The notes: a model not told the origin generated them from the sequence alone. A DNA stretch of 64,000 nucleotides from Heterobilharzia americana (GCA_944470555.2 CALYCZ020000363.1:22253-86252), one strand, 5' to 3'. Positions 1 through 11,065 are shown, numbered from the stretch's first letter. A program made the numbers and translations.

Positions 1-43
1 ACCTGGATATCCTAGTAACCCTACAGCTGCAAGTGAACAAGGT

Positions 44-926
44 GTGGAGACGTTCTGTAGCGCAACGACGTCAGACTATACTCAGTCAAACGACAGTGAG
101 ACATCTTTTGGCTCGTCTGGCGAACTAGAAAGCTTTACACAGTATTACTCCTCCTACTTGTACATCGTTCTCATAAACTCAAGGTCCGTCCTTAGCAAAC
201 TAACGGTATTAAGAGAAGTCGCGCTCATGTATAAGCCGCTGGTAATAATTATCACTGAGTCTTGGCGTCACGCAAAATATGCTAGATGAAGAGATAAGTA
301 TTGACATGTATACACAGTTCCGATGTGACCGGAGTAACAGGAAAGGATGAGGTTGCCTGATGTACCTCCTGAACAATCTCACTGTATTCAGGCTGGGAAA
401 TATGGTTCTTGATAAGGTAAGTGACTCTCTTAGGGTCACGGTACACTACAAGAATGCTACAGCATTGGTGGGATGTGTTTACAGAGCACCTGGTACCTTT
501 AATAATCATGAGATTCCACTGATTACGGCTCTGGAACATGCATTCACTCCCCCATATGATCATAAGATCACATGCGGTGACCTTATCATGCCTGAAATCA
601 AGTGGGATTCACTTGCTGGTCCGGCTAGGTATGACAACGTTTTCCATACACTGTCTATTTTTGGATGGAAACAAATAGTTACAATTCGTACAAGAGGTGA
701 CAATGTGCTGAACTTAATATTTTGGTACAACATAAATCTTATTTTGACAAATGTAGGCTCCAAGTTCCAGGAAGTGGTCGCTAAACGGTATTATGCGCAC
801 CGCCACATTCTGCAACCGGTGATTCAATTGGTACTTCCACCTACAAATTTTTCGTGTGACACCAGTGTGGTCTGCACTTTTAAAAGCTATTCTTCTCCCC
901 AACTAACGACAATAGATACGGTTTAA
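44..926 (+). pseudogene. K endonuclease remnant (APE type)
   Basis: The first part (44-289) reads LINSRSVLSKL and IIITESW, which match the Asn and Glu motifs of the exonuclease-endonuclease-phosphatase fold. After a frameshift, 360-926 reads VGCVYRAPG and ITCGDLIMPEIKW. The second corresponds to the usual GDFN motif with its Phe-Asn replaced by Leu-Ile, so catalysis should be lost. In an active element this domain nicks target DNA to prime reverse transcription. The fragment has no intact start and ends before a recognisable SDH motif. Confidence 0.75.
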
Positions 927-939
927 TTCACATACTGTA

Positions 940-2371
940 ATGTTCATCAAGCCATTAGGACTCTTAAATGCTCCAGCAGCGCTGGCACAGTTGGAATATC
1001 ATCAAATTTCCCTAAATTTGGTTGCCCTGATATTCCATTATTATTACTTGAAATATTTTCTCTCTCTTCGGAATCTTTCACACCCTGATATATGGAAAAC
1101 GTCATTTTTTCTCCGTAGATATAAATCTGGTTCAGAAACACTAGCCAGTAACTACAGACCAATAGATATTACGCCTGCAGTCTCTAGAATTATGGGGGAA
1201 GTTATTCAAGAAAGCATTCTTCAGCATATGCTTATTGGCAATATCATCACATCCAGTCAGCATGGGTTCCTAAAATCGAGGCCCCGTATAACTTGCAGTC
1301 TTGACTTCTTCAAATTCGTAACCACTATGCGCAACGGACACCAATTGGTCCTTGTACTCTATCCAGACATTTCAAAGGTATTTGGCATAGTCGATCGCTT
1401 GCTGTTAATAAGTAAGTTGACGACTGTGGAAATCGACTATCCACTATTGGGATGGATTAAGTCTTTCCTCAGTAATCGCACTCAAGTGGTGAAGGTAGAT
1501 TCACACACTTCAAAACCTAGGTCAATCACCTCTGGTGTTGTTCAGGGCAGTGTATTAAGTCCCCTTCTCTTTACTTCATACGTCAGTGACATCTGCAGCT
1601 GCTTTGCATACGGTAAACCATTCTTGTTTGCTGATGACCTAAAAGTTGCAGACGCATTCACCCGTGATAATTTATCCCCCTTCCAAGCACTAATACAAAG
1701 GAAACCCAATATAATATCCTCACGGTCTGTTGCTTGGAAACTTCAGTTCACTATAGGCAAGTGTGGCTGGATATGTTTTGGTGCTCCATTGGTGGATATA
1801 TAACTACATCTTCAGCCTACGAAACTACCTGTTCCTAAAAGTGTGTGACCTTGGGCTAAGATATTCAGGGGACCTGACATTTTCTCAACAGGTAGCATCA
1901 CAGACTCACAAATCTAGGATCCTGGTGGGTTGCATAGTTCGTAACTTCCACTTCAAAGAAGTCAAGTTACTACTCTATAAAACCTGCGTACGTCCACTAT
2001 TAGAATACCGTCCATTTATACTGGGCGGTATCCGCATAAAAGGAAAACATAAAATAGAGGGTGTCCAAAGGTATTCCACAGCTGGATTGTTAGGACACGA
2101 CTGCAGACAGGACTACAGCACCAGATGCAGAACATTAAGTCTAGAAACACTTTGGATGAGACGACTCAAAAGTAACCTGACACTCTTCTTTAATGTGTTA
2201 CATAAACACACGTTTATAGCCAGTGATGAGTTTCAGTTCGAACACAACAGTTGTTACAATCTGCGCAGCCACACCCATAGCGTCAAAATGAAATCGTTCA
2301 AGTCCCACTTGCGTGCAAACTTCTTCACCGTCAAGTTTTCTCAGTCGTGCGACAGCTTCCAGCTAAAGTGA
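940..2371 (+). pseudogene. K reverse transcriptase remnant
   Basis: Frame 940-1803 holds fingers and palm: NYRPIDITPAVSRI, SQHGFLKSR, motif A written DISKVFGIVDR (first Asp kept, second changed to Gly), motif B SGVVQGSVLSPLLF, and motif C FADD. The frame then shifts and 1763-2371 gives the thumb, including LLLYKTCVRPLLEYRP, an anchor common in CR1/jockey RTs. One frameshift and the motif A change make it non-functional. A copy with only isolated differences lies at 33626-35057 on the minus strand. Confidence 0.85.
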
Positions 2372-3016
2372 AGGCCCCCAAATCAGCCTCTGAATTTGGT
2401 CGGTTACTGGCTGGCTTCTTAGCATTTGGTGATTTTCCAGGCTTATCGAATACATGAACAGTCTCCCTCACGACACTTCGTATACTCGACTCTCTTAATG
2501 TATAATGAGACAGCCACCACACCTACACTAACATTTCACACGAAACGTTGAGGAGACTTCCATAAGTTACCACCTCAAACTAACGGCACATTCTGCCCCA
2601 CCCAACACGGTAATCAAAAACAGAAATTCTACACCATATGACAGCAGGAAATTTATATTTTTAAACGCTCTGTAGAGAAAGTGAAAGTCATGGCAAAGGA
2701 AGTTAGGTAGGGAGAAACGCGAACATAGAAAACACTCTCCTTGCTGGAATTCTTGCTTTCTCCGCCTGCAACTTTGTCCGTTTTTTCTCGTTGTAAAAAA
2801 TTCAGTTCTAAACGTTGGCTTGGTTGCCATCGATAATTAATTACTTAAGGAATAGACCATGGCTGAAACTACCCTTCAGGTAGGGTAACCAGCCTTGCTA
2901 CGTTCAAAATACCTAACTACAACAAGCAGAAATAAAAAATGTTCACTGGACTACAGTTTCACAATCATCAAAATCTAGGATTAACTCATCATAAAAGTGA
3001 CCAGCAAAGTCCAACA
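2372..3016. other. Unassigned sequence between K and J pieces
   Basis: This holds two short minus-strand open frames (2331-2522, 63 codons; 2567-2830, 87 codons) with no motif I recognise. The inverted copy is at 32981-33625. It could be the K 3' untranslated region plus flanking DNA. Confidence 0.5.
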
Positions 3017-3266
3017 CTTACCAACTGCAAGACCTTTTGGATAGTGTTGAGTAGGTTTCCGTCGAACCTCCGGCTCGAGGTTCCCTTGTCCTGCCCGAGA
3101 CTGAGAGTCGGAGAATTAAAGTCGCCGGCTATAATGACCTGGTCATATCCGATGGACGTCACTGGGGACATTACTTGCAGCAGTTGTCGGTTATCTTCCA
3201 TGCTGCTAGTAGGTGTTCTGTAGACGCCTGCTACTAGGCACTTGGTGTGTCCACTCATTGGATACT
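3017..3266 (-). pseudogene. J endonuclease fragment
   Basis: The frame reads VAGVYRTPTSSMEDNRQLLQ then VIIAGDFNSPTLSLGQ. It matches the J copy at 56949-57190 (GGIYRSPNSN, LIAGDFNAPTLSLEQ). The central GDFN motif is intact, but the fragment has lost both ends. Related copies are at 27858-27964 (truncated) and 32731-32980. Confidence 0.8.
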
Positions 3267-3395
3267 GGACCGATGAAAAGGGCGGACAAAATGCTATGGA
3301 AGTTCATTTGGTGCATTCAAACAAGTCTATTGCTTCTGGGTGCTGGAGTTAGAAAAGTGAAGACATTTGGCTTTCAGTCATGATATTCATCAAGA

Positions 3396-3692
3396 TTATG
3401 AATCTTTATTGTGGAATGGTATTAACATGCATGAACCATACGGTCCTGCAATCATCGATGAAGTAAAATATGTAAACGATTCATGCATACATTCTTTAAT
3501 AAACTTTTCACCATTATCCCAAGCAAAAGTACAAACTGTTACAATGGAGGTGTTAGCTTCAAGCTTTATTTTTCTCCAGGTAGTACCTGCAGTATCTAGA
3601 TACAAACCTGTTTTTTTGTTAATGCGAAGACAATACTGCCACTTGCCCAACCTGTAAATTTTCTGTACACTTATTCTGTTGGGATGTTCCAC
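3396..3692 (-). CDS. Unrecognised 98-codon open frame (copy 1)
   Basis: The frame lies between a J endonuclease fragment and a J RT fragment. The protein is basic and aromatic in its first half (KWQYCLRINKKTGLYLDT) and ends MIAGPYGSCMLIPFHNKDS. I recognise no domain. The composition looks more protein-like than the flanking DNA, and the frame is conserved at 32305-32601, so it may be a captured host exon or an element piece I do not know. A TTTACAG acceptor-like motif lies inside the 5' part. No promoter or complete gene structure is visible. Confidence 0.35.
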   Translation of the reverse strand: MEHPNRISVQKIYRLGKWQYCLRINKKTGLYLDTAGTTWRKIKLEANTSIVTVCTFAWDNGEKFIKECMHESFTYFTSSMIAGPYGSCMLIPFHNKDS

Positions 3693-3854
3693 TATATAAA
3701 CATGCGGGGCTTATATCTTATAGTGACAACGGGTAGGGATTCAGATTACCTTCTATGAAGGCGAATGTAATTTGTAAATAAAATTATTCATACTAGTAAA
3801 AATGGTGTGTACCTGTATATTCAGTGATGAAAATTATCATTGTTATTGGTAATA

Positions 3855-4317
3855 TTAAATGGTTGGGCTAGGTTGAGAAAAATAACATGTACGGGTTCTC
3901 TGTTGACATGGCTGAGTGTTCAGTCGTCCCAGGCAGTTAGCAAGTTGGTGGCACATGAGCGACCACTCCGAAAACCATACTGAGCAGTATGTGCAGTGTT
4001 TTCCCCATCGAGGAGTTCCCAGTCTAGTATCAGCCACCAGGATTTCCAACACTTTTGACACAATAGAGGGCAGAGCAATTGGCGTGTAGCTGCCAGGACA
4101 TTTTCTGTCTCCCCCCTTGAAGATGCGTGACAAGATGACGCTCCTCCATTCTTTAAGAAGTTTGCACAACCCTATGAATGCTTAAAGAGTTTGCAGAGTG
4201 GTTAAGTAAGCACTTCGGATCGGTTTTAGGATCACTGGTTTTAGGTTGTCACAGCCAAGGGACTTGCCTGGACGTAGCCTAGATAGTTTCCCTCACACAT
4301 TTTTCTCTGCGACTGAG
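3855..4317 (-). pseudogene. J reverse transcriptase 5' fragment
   Basis: The fragment reads through the fingers region: EWRSVILSRIFKGGDRK, SYTPIALPSIVSKVLE, then in a shifted frame YGFRSGRSCATNLLTAWDD. It stops inside motif A (FLDLA followed by QPF). It lacks the rest of the palm and the thumb. The match to 57990-58400 in the most complete J copy is clear. Related copies are at 26830-27258 and 31680-32142. Confidence 0.8.
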
Positions 4318-5002
4318 ATAAAGATTAATTTCTTATTCTCAAATTAGTAATTTAACATGAGAGAAGCCAGTTTACAAGCATCATCACATTGACATTGACA
4401 AATCTACAAGATTTTATGGGTCCTGAATAGTGCAGAGGGGAGGTCGTTTAATTCCATCAAAAACATCAGATCGAGGTTACGGGGCAAAAAATGCCACTTT
4501 CAGCATACGCAGTACGTCAAAGTGAAGATAATAAAAACTCCCATTCCCATATAATGGATTTAACATGACAGATACCGGTCTTGAAAGTTCACAGAATAAT
4601 GTCGGGAATTACATAACTCACATAGCAAGTTGCTGATATGCATAAACTTATTAAAACTTGCTGCAAGTCAAGTGACGGGTATGGATTTCCATCTGTCATT
4701 ACACAGGTAGGTTCCACTATCAACGACAAAAACGCGCAATGTTCGAAGTTTGCGTTATAACTAGACGACGTTGTTAGTCCATTTGCATGGTTTCTTATTT
4801 AGTAATATAAACATCCACTCACCAAAACGTTCTCCGGTTCTTAGTTTTGCTAACCACGGTGGGCGTATTTATACCGTCTGGGGTGTCAGTGAGTAACCAT
4901 AGTTATATAACCAAGGTGAGTGTTTAATCCATGCATTTCCAGTTAACGATGTGGTTTAAAGGTAGTATACATTATTTCAACGGGGAGTACTTCTAGTAGT
5001 AG
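4318..5002. other. Unassigned AT-rich stretch inside segment A
   Basis: I see no open frame or element motif here. It contains a GGTATAAATACG-like TATA sequence (near 4868 on the other strand) and is repeated at 26110-26825 and 30995-31680. It may be the promoter or intron side of a captured gene piece, but nothing proves that. Confidence 0.4.
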
Positions 5003-5230
5003 ATGAAAGTAGATGTTGAGACGGTCAATAGTCCAAACGGCAGGAGTTGTATACAGACTTCAGGCATCGTTCATATTAGCGTAAGCAGCATCGTTCGAGA
5101 AGTGTATTTGATGCATGGTAAATTTTACTTGAAAATATCACTTGATACAGAGTACTATAGGACACGTGGTGTGGAATTACTGCAGGTAGGTCATATTCCG
5201 AGGCAAAAGGTATATTTGTTTCTCGTTTGA
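5003..5230 (+). CDS. Unrecognised 75-codon open frame, exon-like
   Basis: The frame reads GIVHISVSSIVREVYLMHGK then YYRTRGVELLQ, after which CTGCAG|GTAGGT is a good splice donor. No family is recognised. Together with 5317-5595 it could be part of a captured host gene. The inverted copy at 25884-26111 is unchanged. No acceptor or start is firmly identified. Confidence 0.3.
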   Translation: MKVDVETVNSPNGRSCIQTSGIVHISVSSIVREVYLMHGKFYLKISLDTEYYRTRGVELLQVGHIPRQKVYLFLV

Positions 5231-5316
5231 TCAGTTGTTCAGAATATTTGTGCCACTATGGCTGTTGGGAAGCTTTAGACGGTTCGTCGCAAGAAGAATC
5301 CTGACCAGCTTATGAG

Positions 5317-5595
5317 TTGATTGTGAAGATGTTACAGAAACCGCGAAAGATTGGGAGCAGTCCAATAATTCATGGGGTCAAACAGCAGGTATTATTTCCA
5401 CTAAGTGGATACGTCCAGACTGAAATTCAGCATCGAATGTCATCATCGAGCTGTTACTGTAAATTGAAAAAACAAAGAAGCACGAGCACATGTGGAAAAG
5501 GGAATTACCACGCAGACCGGCTTGGAAAAGATAGAAGTTCCTATGCTTTAAGCCCTATCCGAACTTTATGTACATTTTCATGTATGTATGCGTGA
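5317..5595 (+). CDS. Unrecognised 92-codon open frame, exon-like
   Basis: The first part reads IVKMLQKPRKIGSSPIIHG and is followed by CAGCAG|GTATTA, a possible donor. The second part looks like random translation. No domain is recognised. An inverted copy lies at 25519-25797. Confidence 0.25.
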   Translation: MIVKMLQKPRKIGSSPIIHGVKQQVLFPLSGYVQTEIQHRMSSSSCYCKLKKQRSTSTCGKGNYHADRLGKDRSSYALSPIRTLCTFSCMYA

Positions 5596-5746
5596 TTGAC
5601 CACATAGTTTTTCCATTATAAGATTCTTAAAACTTTTTACGCGGGTGTGTCGTATTAGCTTTGAGAGGGAAACAGTGTACATGAGTTCACTATAGCGGGG
5701 AAGGGAACCAGGGCTCACACCCTTGTAAGCGATCGTCAGCCTATAC

Positions 5747-6319
5747 TCAGCACATGTGGCAGAGTTGTTCGTTATTTATGACGTGGTCGGTGGCGTAACG
5801 AGTCGGAGTGGGTTTAGCGTCGGTACTAAGTTTGGCTTGGAAGCGTGAGCTGAAAAGCTCCGCAGCCCCCAGACTGCTTAGTTTACTCCTGTCAGGACCT
5901 GTGACAAGGCTCTCTCTTTCGCTGGTCGACCTCCCTCTCGAAATGAAGTGGTACAGGTTTCTGAGATTGCTCTGTAACCTCTCCACCAGGTTTGTTTGAT
6001 AAGAGAATCTGTCTCTACGCGCCCTAGTGTTAGAGTGGTTGCGAATCCCTTTGTAGTTCAAAAAGTCAGACTCCCTGCGTGATAAACGCCACTTGAACCA
6101 AGCCTGCTTCTTGCTCTGGATAAGCCCCTCTGTCCCACGCTTTAACCATGAGGTCCTCACTCAGCCTGTGTTGTCTCTGGCACACTGTGACTCATGCCCC
6201 CAGCGATTATCGTCACCTACAAAAGGCGTTCATCTACTGTGAGATGGGTCCGGTCCACCGGCGATGGTGCATTCATGAGGTAGTCCCCCATGGTCTCGTA
6301 TTTGACACTGCTAAGAAGT
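5747..6319 (-). pseudogene. J linker between endonuclease and RT
   Basis: The frame gives WLKRGTEGLIQSKKQAWFKW and LYHFISRGRSTSERES, matching the J linker at 57532-57790 (IKRGTERPLKAKRRAWHTW, LYRFMAKRKSTSRRA). It breaks at its 5' side at 6317-6319, where it is fused to gypsy gag. The inverted copy is 24795-25367. Confidence 0.82.
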
Positions 6320-6489
6320 GAACGTATGAAGGAAAGAAATCGAGAATGAGGACCTGAGACACCCTGTTCTCGAAAATCTGCCTCGGCATACAGAAACCGT
6401 GTTTCTGCATTGTCTGGCCAATATGGCACGAGCTGGGTCGTGTTCGTGGTCGGCTTAGTGCGGATAAGCTTGGGAGTGTGGTTCGACAT
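6320..6489 (-). pseudogene. Gypsy gag 5' fragment
   Basis: This begins MSNHTPKLIRTKPTTNTTQ and continues through VPYWPDNAETRFLYAEADF, as in the gag at 18300. It switches after SFIRSL to J-element sequence. It keeps the ATG and about 57 gag codons. It lies in the left palindrome arm, with its LTR upstream at 6620-6955. Confidence 0.88.
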
Positions 6490-6619
6490 GAGAAAGTGTA
6501 GTAAGTGTATATATAATGGTTATCAAACTAAAGCAAAATAGAAATATCAAATGGCACAAGGTCACCAATTCAATATCTGTCATTGGTCGGGATATGTGAT
6601 CACATCGGGCTCAACAATT

Positions 6620-6955
6620 TAGGAGTTGTCCTGGTGCGAACTTGACAGACGCAAACACCAATCACTAATTATTCGGACTTGTTATATGCCCACGAATACG
6701 AGACCAAGGAAGAACACGATAGCGTAGTCGGATGGAATGGTGTATTTGGATGGTTGTGCCAAGATGCCGATGCGTTCCAACTAACTGGCTAGAGAGTCGA
6801 ATACGAGCAGTGTAATGTAACACGACAGTGTGCCAAATGGCGAGGATGCTTGACCGGGTGCCTTCAGCTTAGCGAGTCCAGTTGAACTATCAAAGTCAGC
6901 ATCAATGTTGCCAAACCCTAGGCTGTTGATTTCGGGGTAGTGTGTGACGGCACAA
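6620..6955 (-). repeat. Gypsy LTR, left palindrome arm
   Basis: Inverted partner of 17834-18170, and homologous with the LTRs at 28833 and 30614 (shared CTCGCTAAGCTGAAGGCACC and CATCCAAATATACTATTCC blocks). It is followed by the primer-binding region and the gag start, in minus orientation. Confidence 0.85.
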
Positions 6956-6989
6956 CACAACGGTAGAAAGTAAAACGCGTTGCTCAACG

Positions 6990-9290
6990 AACCACAGCTC
7001 CTTTGCCTGAGACAACCATTCCCGGATAACAGATATCTAGTGATCCCCAGTTCACACTTTAAATGTTAAATATGAACGAAAAATTTTCTTTCTCAGTAAC
7101 TTGTCGTCAGGTTCTACAGTTATAAAATCAAAGTCGTCAATATGGTTATTGCCTGATTTGTGGCGAATGCATTTTAAAGTGCGTATAAGATCATAATTAC
7201 AATCAGATTAATGTTGTTACTTGTATTTTCCCGTTGTTGACTGAATAGAATTTGATCGATCCCTACTGGCATATGGGCTCCTACGCGGATGCTTGGATAT
7301 TGCGTATGTTTCAAATAGGACGAAATGCGCGTCCTAAATTCCACTGCTAGCCCCTCTCCATCACCAATATATAATTGGACTGTGTAACTTGATAGTATGA
7401 CTCATAGGCGTAGGTGTATCAATTGAGATGATAGGTTGAGCGCGTAAACTATAAGTGTGAACTGATTCATCATATAAGGTGTTTTTTTTACTTGTGTAAT
7501 CCCGGCGTACTGCCTGCTATAGAACAAATAACAAAATAAACGAATATTTTGTCAATCGACTGATGATCGGGCATAATGAATGTATCCAGCATGGGGGAAG
7601 GAAATTAATAATAAGATTCAAAGTTGTATTGTAACGAGTTAAGGTTAGGGTGTTAAGTAGTAATAATAATAAATGCTTTATTTCAAACAAGATGTTTGAC
7701 ACATTATGGAATTCTCAGCATGTAATAAATCAAGAAATTTACTACCAAGACGACGTTTTCAAACAAAATGATCATGGCGTCTCAATGATATTCATAATAA
7801 CAGCATCAAAGGTAATAATGTGGAGTAGGCGGTTTGTGCTGGAATAACACCCAGTGTTTAGTGATAGTGGTTCATTGGGCCAGTAGAAGAATGCACTATA
7901 TGAGATAGGTATCCAAAGGATAGAAATATCATGTATTCTTGTGTATACAAAATTTCATCTCCGTCTAATATGACATTTTTCCTTCGTTTTGATATTACTT
8001 CAAAAAACGACTAGCAATGGATAGAGGGCATACAGTGTATGTGAGGTAGTGGCGCATTTCCAGGTCACGTAGCTAGCATGCTACTGGTGGAGAAAGTTCT
8101 GCTCTCCTTTTAGAGGTCGTTTCGAAAAAAGCAATAATAGCATAAGCTCGTTTGTATTTTATTCCGCTAGATTTGAGGAACAGTCTGACTACAGTTTCTT
8201 TGCGTTTTACGGTGTCTGAAGAATTTGAAAGCTGGAAAGGTTGAAAAGTGACGTTAATAGATCTGAATAACGTAAGTAATAGTTACCGTAGTGATCGCAA
8301 ACCACAAACACCAAATACTTGTCTGATTTTAAGAGGCATGCACCCTTTTTGTTGCTGCAGTTAGTCGCAGAGATCAAATAAACCCAATCCTAAATAATAA
8401 TCGCCCACACACCTGTGCATATCTGGCCAAAAGTGGAGTAGCCTATCAAGTTTTATCTCGAAACAGATGGAGGTAACGCATTTCAGTGTGTGTCAGTAAA
8501 CTGAGCAGTACACACAGAATTCGGATCAAACGAAATCAGCTGATTATGTCGTTTATCCAATCTCAAAACAATTAGTTCAGAACATTTTAAAAATCCTCAA
8601 GATTTGGTGAAATGTAAGGTGGAGATATTTGAGATATTAATACAACTTGAAAGGGGAAATTCAATATAATATGTTAAATGGAAAATTTCATTGGTAGCCC
8701 AAAGTTCAGGCTTTTCCATCTTGCCACTGAAGGTTTTCTCCTTCCTTTTACGGTGATATTTAAACCAAGCCTACTTTAACTGATTTGAAGTCGAAGTGAC
8801 AACTTGAATGGTAACGTCTCCTATCCGAAGCTGGCGTTAGAAATAAGTAATATTTGGACAAATTTCAGCATGCATGAAATTAGGGATTCCAACATTTACC
8901 ACAGAAATATGGTCCGAGCTCCTTCAAGGAAATAATCAAAGTCTACACTATCATAGATGTATATAACGTAGTTTTCATCATTTTAAATCCGCTGTTTTTG
9001 AGCTCTGTCACCAGATCAACAATTCAAAACCTAGTTCGAATCATCTGTTGATGAAGAATCATATTGAACAACTCACTGACAATACTGGCACCAGCTTAAG
9101 TTATCCTAATAAAGCGTTCTCGCGCGCTCGTTGAATAGTGACGTGTTTTCGCTCCACTCTCAGCTTTTGTATTTCTACACACTGAAAAACTCCCTATTGC
9201 AATACTCAATCTGAAAAAATCGAACGTCTGCAGCACTTCTGTCCGTGCGCACACTTCACCACTGCGTATTCGTCAGCTCACTTCTCAACA
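6990..9290. other. Unassigned DNA in left palindrome arm
   Basis: Apart from a decayed hammerhead cassette near 7288-7354, I see no recognisable gene or element here. Short open frames (7517-7702 minus, 7650-7847 plus) show no domains. The same DNA is inverted at 15500-17800. Confidence 0.5.
7288..7354 (+). ncRNA. Decayed hammerhead-ribozyme SINE core (Sm-alpha-like)
   Basis: The segment contains CAAATAGGACGAAA, then TGCGCGTCC, then ATTCCACTGCTAG. This is the arrangement of the 3' half of the schistosome Sm-alpha hammerhead: stem II loop CAAAT, GAAA box at 7322-7325, a short stem III of the form UGC/GCG, the GUC cleavage triplet at 7331-7333, and the stem I 3' side. The expected CUGAUGAG box is replaced by GCGTATG-like sequence, so it should not self-cleave. 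The family match is from memory of the consensus. Confidence 0.6.
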
Positions 9291-9291
9291 G

Positions 9292-11065
9292 TTGAAAATT
9301 GGCATTATTATTCCTTTGAACCAACCTGTCTACCTCCTGTCAGTGGTTCTTGGGCATTTCAACTGCCAAACTGACTTAGCCCTCGGTTCTCCTCGGAGGT
9401 CACCCCCCAGAAAATGTCTTTCCTGGTCATGCATACACATCCGGAGCTTACGGTTAAACTCGTTGGTCAAGAGCAGAGGATCGAGTGACAAGTGTCTGAA
9501 GGTAAGCCAACATAAATTGTCCTCCCTTATCTATTTTGTCCTTTTGCTGCATTCAGTCTTCAACCCTCTTATTGTTGTTAACTATTTGTTTTCCCAAGAA
9601 GTTTATATCATAGCGACATGTCTGCCCAAAACGCTAGATCCGAAGCTATGACACGGATAACGTGGTCGTGCACAATAACACCCGAAACAACACACTAGTC
9701 TATACTAGTGGACAAACGGAGGTGGGGCAGAACATCGAACTTCTAAAGAAGCGGCCAACCCATGTTTCTAGAATTCCAGTCTCCATCAGACAGGTGACAC
9801 AGAGTAGCACTAGCCCGCCACAAACTAGTCCTATCTTGAGCAAGGATCATACCATGCCTGAAAATAGAAGACGACGTAAAAGGCCTCGAAACAAGGCAGC
9901 CACAAGCGGTTCGCCGTAATCCGTAGCACCTTATTCATGGAAAGAAGGCTGTATTACGACACCCGATGGCTGCAGTGTTTGCACCAAAGTTGTTTCGGTA
10001 GTCGATGAGGCATTTGCATGCAACCTATGTCACCGATGGGAGCATTGCCACTGCGACACCAAAGTCCCCTGACAACACCATAAGCTGATGAAGAGACAAC
10101 CATGCAAATGGTTCTGGTACATCTGTCCAGAGCGCAGGAAGCTGCCCGCACTCCGCACAGAAAGCCTGAAGGAGATGCTCTCCGCCACGCAAAGCTACCA
10201 GTACCCTCGAATAAAGCAGGGTTAACACTAAAGAATAACACAGAGAGACCTGGAAACGGAACTAGAGATCCAGCTGTGGGCATGCCACCTCGCGTGGGGA
10301 CCACATTAGGTCAAGTCTCCATACCTCCTAACCGGCCCCAGGGAACGTCAAGCGCATGGCCAAAGACATCGACCGCCGAAGCCTCTACGAAACCCATTCC
10401 AGAAACCCCGCACACCGTGACTGAGAAACAACCAGTGGAATTACTCAAACCCATTGGGAAGTCGGGCGTGCCACCCACAACGAACCCAGGTCACAGGAGG
10501 ACCAACTCGATCGTTTTGTTCAACGTCGATGTATCGACAGACTCATTGTTGGTCGAGAGGGAACGGTTTGACAGCCGAATGTGGACCGACTACTGTCAGA
10601 TGCTGGGACTCCCTCCCCTCCCTGCAACTTTGTGTCACCTTTCTCGAGGAAGCTGTGCACCCCGAGATAAGCCATCCCTCTTTACGTGTGTCCCTAAATA
10701 CTGCCAAAGAGGCTGAAGACACACTCCTTCTCTCGCGACAACCGGAAGTTGTTAATACTTGTGAAATTCGGGCCAGGCCTGACAAGTCATGGTCAATAAG
10801 AGAGGAGGAGAGAAAGTCAGCGGTTGGAAATCCCAACAGAAACAACACTATAGTCACTATCGTCACACAGGCGCTGACCAGTGAGTTAGATACATCGAGT
10901 AAGGAAGCCACCATTGCCACAGCGTGGGACAGAGGGGCTTATCCAGAGTAAGAAGCAGGCTTGTTTCAAGTGGCGTTCGTCACACAGAGAGTCTGACTTC
11001 TTGAACTACAAAAGGATTCTTTCTATTGTAACCATTTAAGCCCTTTCCACCCCTTCTACTTGCCA
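9292..11065 (+). mobile_element. J2 element, left arm, RT deleted
   Basis: A 5' region, ORF1 and a 26-codon linker piece are followed directly by 49 bp of J 3' untranslated sequence (11017-11065, matching 59484-59532). All of the endonuclease and RT is gone. The join near 11017-11019 shares TTC with both partners. Confidence 0.75.
9662..10951 (+). pseudogene. J2 ORF1 (zinc-finger plus RRM-like), left arm
   Basis: The N-terminal frame 9662-9919 is followed near 9957-10130 by GCSVCTKVV, FACNLCHRWEHCHCD and CKWFWYICPE, a PHD-like cysteine/histidine finger interrupted by a TGA. The later part reads RTNSIVLFNVDVSTDSLL, LRVSLNTAKEAEDTLLLSR and IRARPDKSW, matching the second half of other J ORF1s. 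Three frames are needed, so it is a pseudogene. In related non-LTR elements ORF1 is an RNA-binding, particle-forming protein. It ends by fusing to linker sequence WDRGAYPE, with the endonuclease deleted. Confidence 0.75.

Larger units (their letters stand above)
44..2371 (+). mobile_element. K: CR1-like non-LTR element, degraded, left copy
   Basis: Ordered remnants of an endonuclease (44-926) and a reverse transcriptase (940-2371) lie on the plus strand and are broken by frameshifts. The inverted copy at 33626-36391 carries about 390 bp more 5' sequence, so this copy is cut by the window edge. The domain order and the residues FADD and SGVVQGSVLSPLLF place it among CR1/jockey-type elements. 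The exact clade is inferred. Confidence 0.85.
1..6319. repeat. Segment A, left inverted copy
   Basis: This stretch is the reverse complement of two right-hand blocks. Positions 1 to about 5030 pair with 30963-35996 (paired coordinates sum to 35997), and about 5030-6319 pair with 24795-26080 (sum 31114). Only isolated substitutions are visible, for example near 2310 and 2780. The pairing is still running at base 1, so the copy extends off the window. It contains a K element on the plus strand and J-element pieces on the minus strand. Where the two right-hand copies differ (at least six sites), this copy always matches the 31-33 kb version. Confidence 0.95.
6317..11019. repeat. Left arm of inner palindrome
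   Basis: These 4.70 kb are the reverse complement of 13771-18472 (coordinate sum 24789, becoming 24790 further in). The few mismatches I noticed are near 6700, 7187, 7564 and 9182. Reading left to right, the arm holds the start of a gypsy gag and its LTR (both minus), a hammerhead-SINE remnant, unassigned DNA, and a J2 ORF1 (plus). Its outer end overlaps segment A by three bases. Confidence 0.96.

Noticed and set aside
10102..10716. Taking the 204-codon frame as a complete ORF1.
   Set aside because: It starts out of register in the zinc-finger region and leaves the conserved frame again after the RRM-like core, so only its middle is genuine.
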